A stretch of DNA of 32,346 bases from Caulobacteraceae bacterium (lineage in GTDB: Bacteria > Pseudomonadota > Alphaproteobacteria > Caulobacterales > Caulobacteraceae), in assembly GCA_019746095.1 (NCBI GenBank), contig JAIESL010000032.1, forward strand, positions 1 through 32,346, written 5' to 3'. Under the pieces are notes generated by a model. It did no database searches. It was not told where the DNA came from and saw nothing but the letters and a program-made list of their open reading frames with translations. How positions within the stretch are numbered: the first letter of the stretch is position 1; every line of letters starts with the position of its first letter. Position numbers and translations under genes: made by a program. This document shows positions 1 through 7,700 of the stretch, piece by piece.

Positions 1-102
1 TCCTAGTTCCCCAGCCATCGGCCCCACTGTCCTGCCAGAGCTGCGACAAGCACCCCGATACACACGGGCATGGCCCGGTCGCCTACTCTCCCGGTCCGGC
101 GT

Positions 103-660
103 TCAAGCGAGGCCGCCACCGAGGTTCAGTCCCTGCGACTTCGGCGCAGCTCCTTCAGGGTCCAGGTCCAGCTGCATCAGGGTGACGTCAAGCCAGCGCC
201 CGAATTTCCAGCCGACCTGCCGGTAGACGCCCGCCTGGGCGAACCCCAGCGACCGGTGCAGGGCGATCGAGGCCGCGCTGGTATCACTGTCACTGATGGC
301 CCCGATCAGGTGCCGCATGCCCCGGTCCCGGCTTCGTTCGATCAGCGCCTGCAGCAGGGCCCGTCCCACGCCCCTGCGCCTTGCGTCTTCCTCGACATAG
401 ATCGAGACCTCCACGCCGTAGCGATAGGCCGGACGCGGCCGGAACGGCGAGGCATAGGCATAGCCGGCGAAACGGCCGTCAATCACGGCGACCAGCCAGG
501 GCAGGGCGTGGCCCTGCACGGCCTCGAACCGGTGCCTGATCTCCGGCAGACCGGGCGCTTCCGTCTCGAAGGTCGCGGTGCCGCCCTCGACCTCGCGGGC
601 GTAGAGGGCGGTGATCTCCGGCAGGTCCTGGTCGACCGCGTCGCGGAGGACGAGGCTCAC
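103..660 (-). CDS. GNAT N-acetyltransferase, phosphinothricin-acetyltransferase-like
   Basis: A 185-residue single-domain GNAT protein that probably transfers acetyl from acetyl-CoA to a small amine. Residues about 5-165 carry the fold. The acetyl-CoA pyrophosphate loop is RRRGVGRALL, preceded by the strand VEVSIYVEEDARR. The late segment SIALHRSLGFAQAGVYRQVGWKFGRW is typical of the Pat/Bar/YncA (MddA) subgroup, which acts on phosphinothricin, methionine sulfoximine or similar amino-acid analogues. The start is GTG with only a weak ribosome site. The gene is head to head with the secreted protein at 757, about 95 bases away. The substrate cannot be read from sequence, so the family is sure and the activity is not. 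Confidence 0.88.
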   Translation of the reverse strand: MSLVLRDAVDQDLPEITALYAREVEGGTATFETEAPGLPEIRHRFEAVQGHALPWLVAVIDGRFAGYAYASPFRPRPAYRYGVEVSIYVEEDARRRGVGRALLQALIERSRDRGMRHLIGAISDSDTSAASIALHRSLGFAQAGVYRQVGWKFGRWLDVTLMQLDLDPEGAAPKSQGLNLGGGLA

Positions 661-746
661 TGGAGCAGTGAGGGACTGGACAGGCCGTCAGCAGCTGTCA
701 GTGGCATCTTTGAAGAACCTTGATAGTCTGAGCCGGTCACCTGGGG

Positions 747-753
747 GGAGGAG
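747..753 (+). promoter_or_regulatory. Strong ribosome binding site for the secreted DUF1036-type protein
   Basis: A GGAGGAG block lies 3 bases before the ATG at 757, inside a purine-rich run. It fixes that ATG as the start and implies efficient translation, unlike most starts in this window, which have weak sites. Confidence 0.7.
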
Positions 754-756
754 AAT

Positions 757-1227
757 ATGAAAACACGTCTTTTCGTCGCTGCGATAGCCGTTTCGCTGGT
801 CGTCGGCATGCCGGGCACCGCGGCCGCCCAGTCAAAGCCGGGCATGTCCAAGCCCGGCCCGGCGGTGGCTGCCGCGACCGTCGATGTCCGGGTCTGCAAC
901 CGCAGCGGTCGCAACGGCACCGTGGCGGTCTCCTATGTCGAGGTCGGCACCGGGCGGTTCATCAATCGCGGCTGGTATGTGGTGGATAACGGTGCCTGCA
1001 CCGCCCTGGTCTCGACCGACAACGCCACCTTCTACATGTATGGCGAGACCACGGATGGCTCGGGCCGGGTCTGGGCCGGTAACCACGCCCTGTGCGTCCA
1101 GTATCCCGGCCCCTACACCTTCTGGTCAGACGGCGGCAACACCTGTCCCTCCGGCTATGAGACGCGGAATTTCGTGGTCATCGAGGCCGAACAGGCCGGG
1201 ACCTACACCTGGAACCTCGACCCCTAG
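757..1227 (+). CDS. Secreted DUF1036-type protein
   Basis: A 156-residue protein with a clear Sec signal peptide: a K/R n-region, the hydrophobic stretch LFVAAIAVSLVVGM, and an Ala-rich cleavage site near TAAAQ at residue 25. The mature part resembles the DUF1036 family: VRVCNRSG near residue 45, then RGWYVVDNGACTALV with the conserved Trp-Tyr and Cys, then further Cys in HALCVQYP and NTCPSGYE. The paired cysteines may form disulfides in the periplasm. The biochemical role of the family is unknown to me. The gene stands alone, facing away from the GNAT gene and running into the peptidase gene 24 bases beyond its stop. The family call is by motif memory. Confidence 0.75.
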   Translation: MKTRLFVAAIAVSLVVGMPGTAAAQSKPGMSKPGPAVAAATVDVRVCNRSGRNGTVAVSYVEVGTGRFINRGWYVVDNGACTALVSTDNATFYMYGETTDGSGRVWAGNHALCVQYPGPYTFWSDGGNTCPSGYETRNFVVIEAEQAGTYTWNLDP

Positions 1228-1251
1228 AATGCCGGCGGTGGCCGGGGCGGG

Positions 1252-3429
1252 TCAGACCCGCTCCCAGCCCCTGTCGATGGCCCAGATCGCGAAGGCGTAG
1301 TCGTGGGCGACCTCCTTCAGATAGTCGAACCGCCCGGATGACCCACCGTGGCCGGCCTCCATGTTGATCTTCAGCAGGATCGGCTTGCCCGAGGTCGTGG
1401 CCGGCCGCAGCTTCGCCACCCATTTCTCCGGTTCCCAATAGGTCACACGCGGATCTGACAGGCCGCCGGTCGCCAGCACCGCCGGATAGGCCATAGGCCC
1501 GACCTGATCATAGGGGCTGTAGCTCATCATATAGTCAAAGGCCTCGGGGTCCTCGATGGGATTGCCCCACTCGGGCCATTCGGGCGGCGTCAGCGGCAGG
1601 CTGGTGTCGCTCATGGTGTTGATCACATCCACAAACGGCACCATGGCCATGACGCCGGCCCACAGGTCGGGCCGCATATTGTTGACCGCCCCCATCAGCA
1701 GGCCGCCGGCGGATCCGCCCTGGGCCACGATATGGCCGGCCTTGCCGTGGCCGCTGGCGATCAGGTGCTCGGCGGCGGCGATGAAGTCGGTGAAGGTGTT
1801 CTTCTTGGTGAAGCGCCGGGCATTGAGGAACCAGCCCCAGCCCTTGTCCGAGCCGCCGCGGATGTGGGCGATGGCGTAGATCCAGCCCCGGTCGACCAGC
1901 GACAGACGGTTGGTCGAGAAGCTTGCGGCCATCGGGATGCCGTAGGAACCGTAGCCATAGAGCAGCAGCGGGGCCGAGCCGTCGACGGGTGTCGACTTGC
2001 GGCGCAGCACGGTCACCGGCACCAGCTCGCCGTCCGGGGCAGGGGCGTTCAGCCGCTCGACCACATAGTCGCCCGCATTATGGCCCGACGGCACCTCCTG
2101 CACCTTGCGCAGGGTCCGCGCGCGGGTGGCCAGGTCATAGTCATAGGTCGAGGTGGGCGTGGACGGCGAGTTGTAGCCGTAGCGCATGATGGTGGTGTCG
2201 AACTCCGACGCTCCGCCCAGCGACAGGGAATAGGCGGGCTCGTCGACGGCAATCCCGTGCTCGGCACCCGAACGGTCGCGGATGACGATCGTCGTATTGG
2301 CGTCGGCGCGTTCTTGACGGGCGATATGGTCCTTCACCAGCGCCACGCCCTCGATGTAGCGGCCGGGCGTATGCGGGACGAGATCGGTCCAGTGCGCCTT
2401 CCCCGGGGTCCCCGTCGGGGCCTCGACGATCTTGAAGTCGATCGAGTCATCGGCATTGGTGCGGATGACCCAGCGATCGCCCCAGTGATCGGCGTCATAA
2501 AGTCGACCGGTGTGGCGCGGCTCCAGAACGACCGGTGTGGCGGTCGGGGTCGCGGCCGGGATGACCCGGGCCTCGGACGTCTCCTGGTTGGCGATGGAGA
2601 TCAGGATAAAGCCGTCGTCGGCGGTGCGGCCGATGCTCATGAACAGGCCGTCGTCATCCTCCTGATAGACCAGGGTCGTCTCGCCGCCGCGGGCCGGGCG
2701 GCGGAAGATCCGGTCCGGCCGGCCATTGTCGTCGCGGTTGGTCCAGAAGATCCATTCGCTGTCGGGTGAGAAGGCAAATCCGCCATAGGCCGAGCCGATC
2801 GGGTCAGGCAGGACCTCTCCGGTCGCGAGATCCCGGACGAAGATCTGGTGCACCTCGGACCCTTGCGCGTCCTCGGCATAGGCGAACAGGGTGTGGTCGG
2901 GGCTGTGTTCAGCCGCCGAGACCTCCGAATAGGCCTTGCCCTCGGCCAGGACGTTGGCGTCGAGCAGCAGTTGCGCCGCTCCACCGCCGCGCGGCTGGCG
3001 CATGTACCGGGGATGCTGGTCCCCGGTCCGGTATTCGACATAGTACTCCCAGGGTCCGTCAGGGGAGGGGACGGAGCTGTCCGCCTCCTTGATCCGGCCC
3101 TTCATCTCCTCGAACATCGCCGCCTGCAGCGGCAGGGTCGAGCTCATCATCGCCTCGCGGTAGGCGTTCTCGGCGTCGAGGTGTTCCTTGACGTCGGCCT
3201 TGATCAGCGTCGGGTCGCGCAGCACGGCCTGCCAGTTGTCGTCCTTCATCCACTGATAGTCGTCGGTGCGGACGCGGCCCAGTTGTTCGATGGTAACCGG
3301 AATTTTCCTGGCGACAGGCGGGACGGGCATTCCTTGGGACATCGAGGCTCCGGTTGGGCGGGCTTGGGCGGGAAGGGCGGTCGCCGCGAGGACGGCGGCG
3401 GATGTGGCGAGAAGGTCGCGGCGGTTCAT
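1252..3429 (-). CDS. S9 family peptidase, oligopeptidase B-like, Tat-exported
   Basis: A 725-residue prolyl-oligopeptidase-family serine peptidase that cuts short peptides, probably after basic residues as oligopeptidase B does. The N-terminus MNRRDLLATSAAVLAATALPAQA is a twin-arginine signal, so the enzyme should be folded before export to the periplasm, unlike the cytoplasmic E. coli PtrB. Residues about 35-440 form the beta-propeller lid and about 450-720 the alpha/beta hydrolase domain. The catalytic residues are visible: Ser573 in QGGSAGG, Asp659 in GGLSDPRV and His694 in EAGHGGSSGR. Length fits the family. It is convergent with the DUF1036-type gene and divergent from the trypsin-like protease gene across about 80 bases. 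Confidence 0.93.
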   Translation of the reverse strand: MNRRDLLATSAAVLAATALPAQARPTGASMSQGMPVPPVARKIPVTIEQLGRVRTDDYQWMKDDNWQAVLRDPTLIKADVKEHLDAENAYREAMMSSTLPLQAAMFEEMKGRIKEADSSVPSPDGPWEYYVEYRTGDQHPRYMRQPRGGGAAQLLLDANVLAEGKAYSEVSAAEHSPDHTLFAYAEDAQGSEVHQIFVRDLATGEVLPDPIGSAYGGFAFSPDSEWIFWTNRDDNGRPDRIFRRPARGGETTLVYQEDDDGLFMSIGRTADDGFILISIANQETSEARVIPAATPTATPVVLEPRHTGRLYDADHWGDRWVIRTNADDSIDFKIVEAPTGTPGKAHWTDLVPHTPGRYIEGVALVKDHIARQERADANTTIVIRDRSGAEHGIAVDEPAYSLSLGGASEFDTTIMRYGYNSPSTPTSTYDYDLATRARTLRKVQEVPSGHNAGDYVVERLNAPAPDGELVPVTVLRRKSTPVDGSAPLLLYGYGSYGIPMAASFSTNRLSLVDRGWIYAIAHIRGGSDKGWGWFLNARRFTKKNTFTDFIAAAEHLIASGHGKAGHIVAQGGSAGGLLMGAVNNMRPDLWAGVMAMVPFVDVINTMSDTSLPLTPPEWPEWGNPIEDPEAFDYMMSYSPYDQVGPMAYPAVLATGGLSDPRVTYWEPEKWVAKLRPATTSGKPILLKINMEAGHGGSSGRFDYLKEVAHDYAFAIWAIDRGWERV

Positions 3430-3512
3430 GTCGAAGCCCCTGAAATGACGCCGGACCTTGTGCGCAGGTGCAACCCGCCGTCAAATGACAAACGACAGTG
3501 ACCGGGATCGGG

Positions 3513-4361
3513 ATGATGTTCGATTTTCAGACGCCGCCCCAGCCCGCTTACGAGCAGGTGCAGGTCCAGGAACCCCCCATCGCGGAGCTCGCCGCCCCGG
3601 CCTGGGACCTGACCGTCGGCCTGATCAGCGCCACCGTCCAGATCGACCAGAACAACGGCGACGGCACCCGCAGGGTCGGCACCGGGTTTCTGATCGACGC
3701 GCCGCGCCCGGATGGAACCCCACGCACGGTCCTGGTGACCGCCCATCACGTCCTGGACGGCATGAGCCTGCGCGACGCGCGGGTCGGCTGGCGCAGCGAA
3801 ATGCCTGGCGGGGGCTGGCGGTTCGCGCCGGACCCGCTGCGCATCCGTGACATGATGGGTGAGCCGGTCTGGACCAAACATCCGGAGCGCGACATCGCCG
3901 TGATGGAGATTTCAGCACCGCCGGTCTTCGCCCGCGCTGCCATCCCGCTGGGATGGCTGGCCAGTGCCGAGGACCTCGACAACTGGCAGGTCGGGCCCGG
4001 TGACGAATTGCTGACGCTCGGCTTTCCGCGCGGCTATTCCTCGAACACGGCCGGTTTTCCGATCCTGAGAACTGGACGGATCGCGTCCTGGCCGCTGACG
4101 CCGATCGAGAGTTTTCCTGTCTTTCTTCTGGATTTTCCGGTGTTTCCGGGAAATTCCGGAGGACCGGTCTTCTGGACACCTGCGGCCCGCAAGTTGCCGG
4201 GCACGGTCCAGCCGGATCATCCGTTCATCGCCGGCGTACTGACTTCGGAAGTCCGGCCGTCTGACGAGCCCCTGGGCATCGGTGTCGTCGCTCACGCGGT
4301 CTATGTGCGTGAGGCGATCGCCTTGCTGGATGCCGCGCCGACCTTGGGGCAGGCCCCGTGA
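3513..4361 (+). CDS. Trypsin-like serine protease
   Basis: About 282 residues with a chymotrypsin/HtrA-like fold. Counted from the ATG at 3513, the triad is His79 in TAHHVLD, Asp127 in RDIAVMEI and Ser215 in PGNSGGPVF, with the oxyanion glycine before Ser. No PDZ domain follows. No Sec, Tat or lipoprotein signal is seen: the N-terminus is polar and Pro/Gln-rich, so the protein may be cytoplasmic or use another start. GTG at 3498 and ATG at 3516 are alternatives; 3513 sits behind a GGGATCGGG run. A strong hairpin spans the stop codon. The substrate is unknown. Confidence 0.82.
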   Translation: MMFDFQTPPQPAYEQVQVQEPPIAELAAPAWDLTVGLISATVQIDQNNGDGTRRVGTGFLIDAPRPDGTPRTVLVTAHHVLDGMSLRDARVGWRSEMPGGGWRFAPDPLRIRDMMGEPVWTKHPERDIAVMEISAPPVFARAAIPLGWLASAEDLDNWQVGPGDELLTLGFPRGYSSNTAGFPILRTGRIASWPLTPIESFPVFLLDFPVFPGNSGGPVFWTPAARKLPGTVQPDHPFIAGVLTSEVRPSDEPLGIGVVAHAVYVREAIALLDAAPTLGQAP

Positions 4362-4369
4362 TCGGGGCC
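4352..4369 (+). terminator. Hairpin spanning the protease stop codon
   Basis: A perfect 7-base stem GGCCCCG/CGGGGCC closes the loop TGAT, which contains the TGA stop of the protease gene. No U-run follows, so intrinsic termination is uncertain. It lies between convergent genes and could act on either strand. Confidence 0.45.
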
Positions 4370-4433
4370 CCGCTTCCCATATCCGTAATGCGCATAAGAT
4401 ATATTATGTGAAGCTACGGACAGGCTTGGCGGC

Positions 4434-5303
4434 TCAGGCCTTCGGGGCCCGATCCTGCAACCGGGCTGCCAGGCTGGACGTATCCCAGCGCGACCCGCCC
4501 ATGGACTGCACCTCGGAATAGAACTGATCCACCAGCGCCGTCAGCGACAGATGCGCCCCGTTGGCCCGGGCCTCATCCAGAACAAGCCCCAGATCCTTGC
4601 GCATCCAGTCGACGGCGAAGCCGAAATCGAAACGGCCGGCGGCCATGGTCTTCCAGCGATTGTCCATCTGCCAGGACTGGGCTGCGCCCTTGGAGATGGC
4701 GTCATAGGCCGCATCCGTGTCCAGCCCCGCGACCGCTGCGAAATGCACCGCCTCGGCCAGGCCCTGGACAACCCCGGCGATCGCGATCTGGTTGACCATC
4801 TTGGTCAACTGGCCCGCCCCGGACGGCCCCATATGTTTGACAGCCTTGGAATAGGCCATCAGCACCGGCTCGACGCGAACCAGGGCTGCGGCATCCCCGC
4901 CGGCCATGACGCTGAGCTGGCCGTTCTCGGCCCCCGCCTGCCCGCCCGAAACCGGCGCATCGATGAAGGCACGACCACAGGCAGATGCGCTGTCCGCCAT
5001 CTCACGCGCGACCCGGGCCGAGGTGGTGGTATGGTCCACGATCACGGCCCCTTCGGCCAGATGCGGCAGGGCCTCGCCCACGACCTGCCGGACGTCGTCG
5101 TCATTGCCGACACACAGGATCAGCAGTTCAGCCCCGCCTGCGGCCTCGGCTACCGTGCCGGCGAAAAGCCCGCCCGTGATCTCTGACCAGGCGCGGGCCT
5201 TGTCCGGCGAGCGGTTGAAGCCGGTGACCTCATGTCCAGCCTGAACCAGATGCCGGGCCATCGGTCCGCCCATGACGCCGAGGCCTGCGAAACCGATCTT
5301 CAT
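4434..5303 (-). CDS. NAD(P)-dependent beta-hydroxyacid dehydrogenase, 3-hydroxyisobutyrate dehydrogenase family
   Basis: A 289-residue cytoplasmic oxidoreductase that oxidises a small 3-hydroxy acid or reduces the matching semialdehyde. The Rossmann motif GLGVMGGPMA occupies residues 7-16, the substrate loop DAPVSGG 115-121, and the catalytic lysine is Lys168 in GAGQLTKMVNQ. Length is typical. The frame is open further upstream, but only as a shadow of the flavin reductase gene; the Rossmann strand MKIGFAG sets the start at 5303. That ATG overlaps the upstream flavin reductase stop in ATGA, so the two are probably translated together. The substrate (3-hydroxyisobutyrate, tartronate semialdehyde or succinate semialdehyde type) cannot be chosen. 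Confidence 0.9.
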   Translation of the reverse strand: MKIGFAGLGVMGGPMARHLVQAGHEVTGFNRSPDKARAWSEITGGLFAGTVAEAAGGAELLILCVGNDDDVRQVVGEALPHLAEGAVIVDHTTTSARVAREMADSASACGRAFIDAPVSGGQAGAENGQLSVMAGGDAAALVRVEPVLMAYSKAVKHMGPSGAGQLTKMVNQIAIAGVVQGLAEAVHFAAVAGLDTDAAYDAISKGAAQSWQMDNRWKTMAAGRFDFGFAVDWMRKDLGLVLDEARANGAHLSLTALVDQFYSEVQSMGGSRWDTSSLAARLQDRAPKA

Positions 5304-5797
5304 CCTGCGGGCTCCTCGGCGACGCCGTAGCGTCCGCGGAAATAGGTCAGGCCTGCCCCCGGCCGCGTCTCGAACCCCTTTACCGCCCCGACGATCGTCA
5401 GATGGTCGCCCATCACGATCCGCTCGGTTGTCACACAGTCGAGTCGGGTCAGGGCATTCTTGAGGCGGGGCGGTTCCGGACTGGAACTGTCGAATTCGTC
5501 GGAGGACAGCCGGCATATGCCCCAGGCAAACCGGTCCGACATCTCCCGGTCCTCGACCGGAAGCATATGCACAGCGAACCGCTCGGCCGCCGCGAAGCCG
5601 TCGTGCCGCTCCGAACCCCGGTCCAGGCACCACAAGACCAGCGGCGGTCTCAGCGACACGGAGGTGAAGGAGTTGACCGTAATCCCGAACGGGCCGTCGG
5701 GCGTATGGGCCGTGACCACGCAGACGCCGGTGGCGAAGCCTCCCAGCGCGCGACGATAGGCGGTGACGTCAAAGTCGGTGGGTTCAGGGGTGCTCAC
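5300..5797 (-). CDS. Flavin reductase family protein, short-chain FMN/FAD:NAD(P)H type
   Basis: A 165-residue protein of the flavin reductase-like/split-barrel family, which reduces free or bound flavin with NAD(P)H, often for a two-component monooxygenase. Core motifs are GGFATGVCVVT near residues 19-29, FGITVNSFTSVSLRPPLVLWCL near 37-58, and FAVHMLP then MSDRFA. No partner oxygenase is in the window. It is first of a two-gene unit with the downstream hydroxyacid dehydrogenase, overlapping by 4 bases. The region 5798-5911 separates it from the divergent motB and should hold both promoters; I saw no clear consensus there. Confidence 0.88.
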   Translation of the reverse strand: MSTPEPTDFDVTAYRRALGGFATGVCVVTAHTPDGPFGITVNSFTSVSLRPPLVLWCLDRGSERHDGFAAAERFAVHMLPVEDREMSDRFAWGICRLSSDEFDSSSPEPPRLKNALTRLDCVTTERIVMGDHLTIVGAVKGFETRPGAGLTYFRGRYGVAEEPAG

Positions 5798-5911
5798 GCC
5801 TGAGGACTAGGCGACGGACCGGCTCGCGGCAAGGCGCGACATGGGAAACGCGGCCTTAACCTTGGTGCCCCCACCCTGCCCCGGAGTTCCCCGTCAAAGG
5901 TCCCCGCCTCC

Positions 5912-6814
5912 ATGTCCCTGAGCGATCGCCCGATCCTCATCAAGAAGATCAAGAAGGTTTCCGGCGGCGGCCACCATGGGGGTGCCTGGAAGGTGGCCTA
6001 TGCCGACTTTGTGACGGCCATGATGGCCTTCTTCCTGCTGATGTGGCTGATCAACACGACTGATCCCGAGCAGAAGCGGGGCATTGCAGAGTATTTCGCC
6101 CCGGCCAGTGTGTCTGCGACCACCTCGGGCTCCGGCGGCATCCTCGGCGGCACTTCGCTCGGTGATGACGGTGCCAAGAGCGAAGGTGCCCAGGCCACCA
6201 TCACGGAATTGGCCCCCGAGGCTCCCAGCGATTCGCCCCAGGAGGTCGGTCAGAGCCAGAACCTCGCGGCGGCCAGCGAGGAAGCCCTGCGCGCTGAGAT
6301 CGCCCGCAGGGAGGCTGCCGAATTCGCCTCGGCCGCCGAATCGCTGCGCCAGGCCATGCAGTCGATGCCGGAACTGGCGGAATTGTCGAAACAGCTGATC
6401 ATCGACCAGACCCCCGAGGGTCTGCGCATCCAGCTGGTCGACCAGGAAGGCCGGTCGATGTTTGACCCGACGTCCTCGCGGCCGAACGCCCGCGCCCAGC
6501 TGCTCCTGCGGACAGTGTCGCGCGTCATCAACCAGCTGCCGAACCGTATCTCGATCACCGGCCACACCTCGGCGGCCCCGGGCTCGAACCGCGCCACCCT
6601 CCCGAATGACTGGCCCCTGTCCTCCGCCCGCGCCAATGCCTCGCGCCTGATCCTGCAGAGCGCAGGCGTGGATCCGGACCGGGTCTATCAGGTGTCCGGC
6701 AAGGCCGGTTCTGATCCGCTGTATCCCGACGACCCGACCCTGGCCGGCAACCGCCGCATCGCCATCGTGCTGCTGCGCGAGGCACCGGTCCTGCCGACGG
6801 ATACCAGCCTGTGA
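5912..6814 (+). CDS. motB: Flagellar motor stator protein MotB
   Basis: A 300-residue stator subunit that anchors the MotA/MotB proton channel to peptidoglycan. The N-terminus has the basic cytoplasmic segment LIKKIKKV, then HHGGAWKVAYADFVTAMMAFFLLMWL, in which Asp32 is the proton-carrying residue, matching E. coli Asp32. Residues about 60-130 are a Ser/Ala/Glu-rich plug and linker region, and about 150-285 an OmpA-like peptidoglycan-binding domain with ITGHTSAAPG and LSSARANASRL. The usual GHTD is GHTS here. motA is not adjacent. A hairpin lies just after the stop. The ribosome site is weak. Confidence 0.95.
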   Translation: MSLSDRPILIKKIKKVSGGGHHGGAWKVAYADFVTAMMAFFLLMWLINTTDPEQKRGIAEYFAPASVSATTSGSGGILGGTSLGDDGAKSEGAQATITELAPEAPSDSPQEVGQSQNLAAASEEALRAEIARREAAEFASAAESLRQAMQSMPELAELSKQLIIDQTPEGLRIQLVDQEGRSMFDPTSSRPNARAQLLLRTVSRVINQLPNRISITGHTSAAPGSNRATLPNDWPLSSARANASRLILQSAGVDPDRVYQVSGKAGSDPLYPDDPTLAGNRRIAIVLLREAPVLPTDTSL

Positions 6815-6820
6815 GCCCAG

Positions 6821-6842
6821 GCCCCACATGCGTGTGTGGGGC
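6821..6842 (+). terminator. Probable motB terminator hairpin
   Basis: An 8-base perfect stem GCCCCACA/TGTGGGGC with a 6-base loop begins 6 bases after the motB stop. There is no U-run after it, which is common for terminators in GC-rich alphaproteobacteria but leaves the call tentative. Confidence 0.5.
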
Positions 6843-6938
6843 GAATGGCCTTGCCCTGCCCCGTGGCGCGGGTGCAGATTCCGCTCATGAAACGGCGCTT
6901 GCCTCCCTGTCGGCGAAACTGGATGCGGACCTGACCCC

Positions 6939-7700
6939 GTGACCTTTGTTCCCCAGCGCCAGCTTCGCTTCTACATGACCACGGTGGCTCCCTGCCCCTA
7001 TCTGCCGGGTGAGACCGAACGAAAGGTTTTCGCCAACCTGCCGTTCAGCGAGGGCGTTCACGTCAATGACGAACTGACCCAGGCCGGCTTCCGCAGAAGC
7101 CAGAACATCGCCTACCGGCCGGCCTGTGAATCCTGCGACGCCTGCGTCTCGGTGCGCCTCCCGGTTGGCCGATTCAGTTTCTCAAAATCCCAGCGCAAGG
7201 TTCTGAAACGAAACGCTGATCTGTCGCGTGATCTGGTCGAGGCCGAGGCGACGACCGAGCAGTTCGACCTGCTGCGCCGCTATCTGCACGGCCGCCACCC
7301 CGGCGGGGGCATGAGCAGTATGGGCTGGCTCGACTATGTCGCCATGGTCGAGGACACGGCCGTTCGGACCCATCTGATCGAATACCGCCTGCCCTCGCCT
7401 GACGGCGGGCCCGGCGACCTGGTCGGCGTCTGCCTGACGGACCTGCTCGGCGACGGCCTGTCCATGGTCTACAGCTTCTTCGACCCGGATCTCGAGGCTC
7501 GCAGCCTCGGTCGGTTCGCCATCCTCGACCATGTGTTTCAGGCCCAGGTCGTCGGTCTGCCCTATGTCTATCTGGGCTATTGGGTCCGTGGGTCGAAGAA
7601 GATGGACTACAAGGCCGGGTTCCGTCCGATGGAACAGTTGACCCGGCTCGGCTGGCAGGCGCTGGAAGAGCCGGTCGCCGCGCCCCGGGGACCGCGTTAG
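6939..7700 (+). CDS. bpt: Aspartate/glutamate leucyltransferase (arginyl transferase family)
   Basis: A 253-residue Bpt-type aminoacyl-tRNA:protein transferase. It moves leucine from Leu-tRNA to N-terminal Asp or Glu of proteins, marking them for ClpAP/ClpS degradation in the N-degron pathway. Family landmarks are FYMTTVAPCPYLPGETERKVF at residues about 11-31, the cysteine cluster ACESCDACVSVRLPV near 63-77, and YVYLGYWVRGSKKMDYKAGFRPME near the C-terminus. The start is GTG. Its TAG stop overlaps the TAA stop of the convergent parC. A 15-codon basic ORF ends 4 bases before the start. Bpt is favoured over eukaryotic-type Ate1 by length and by the alphaproteobacterial setting. Confidence 0.92.
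   Translation: MTFVPQRQLRFYMTTVAPCPYLPGETERKVFANLPFSEGVHVNDELTQAGFRRSQNIAYRPACESCDACVSVRLPVGRFSFSKSQRKVLKRNADLSRDLVEAEATTEQFDLLRRYLHGRHPGGGMSSMGWLDYVAMVEDTAVRTHLIEYRLPSPDGGPGDLVGVCLTDLLGDGLSMVYSFFDPDLEARSLGRFAILDHVFQAQVVGLPYVYLGYWVRGSKKMDYKAGFRPMEQLTRLGWQALEEPVAAPRGPR

Noticed and set aside
3..71. A 22-codon minus-strand ORF (ATG at 71, TAG at 3-5) with a hydrophobic middle and Trp/Gly-rich end, downstream of the GNAT gene
   Set aside because: No convincing ribosome site at proper spacing (GGGAGAG is about 15 bases away), very short, and at the window edge; it may be chance.
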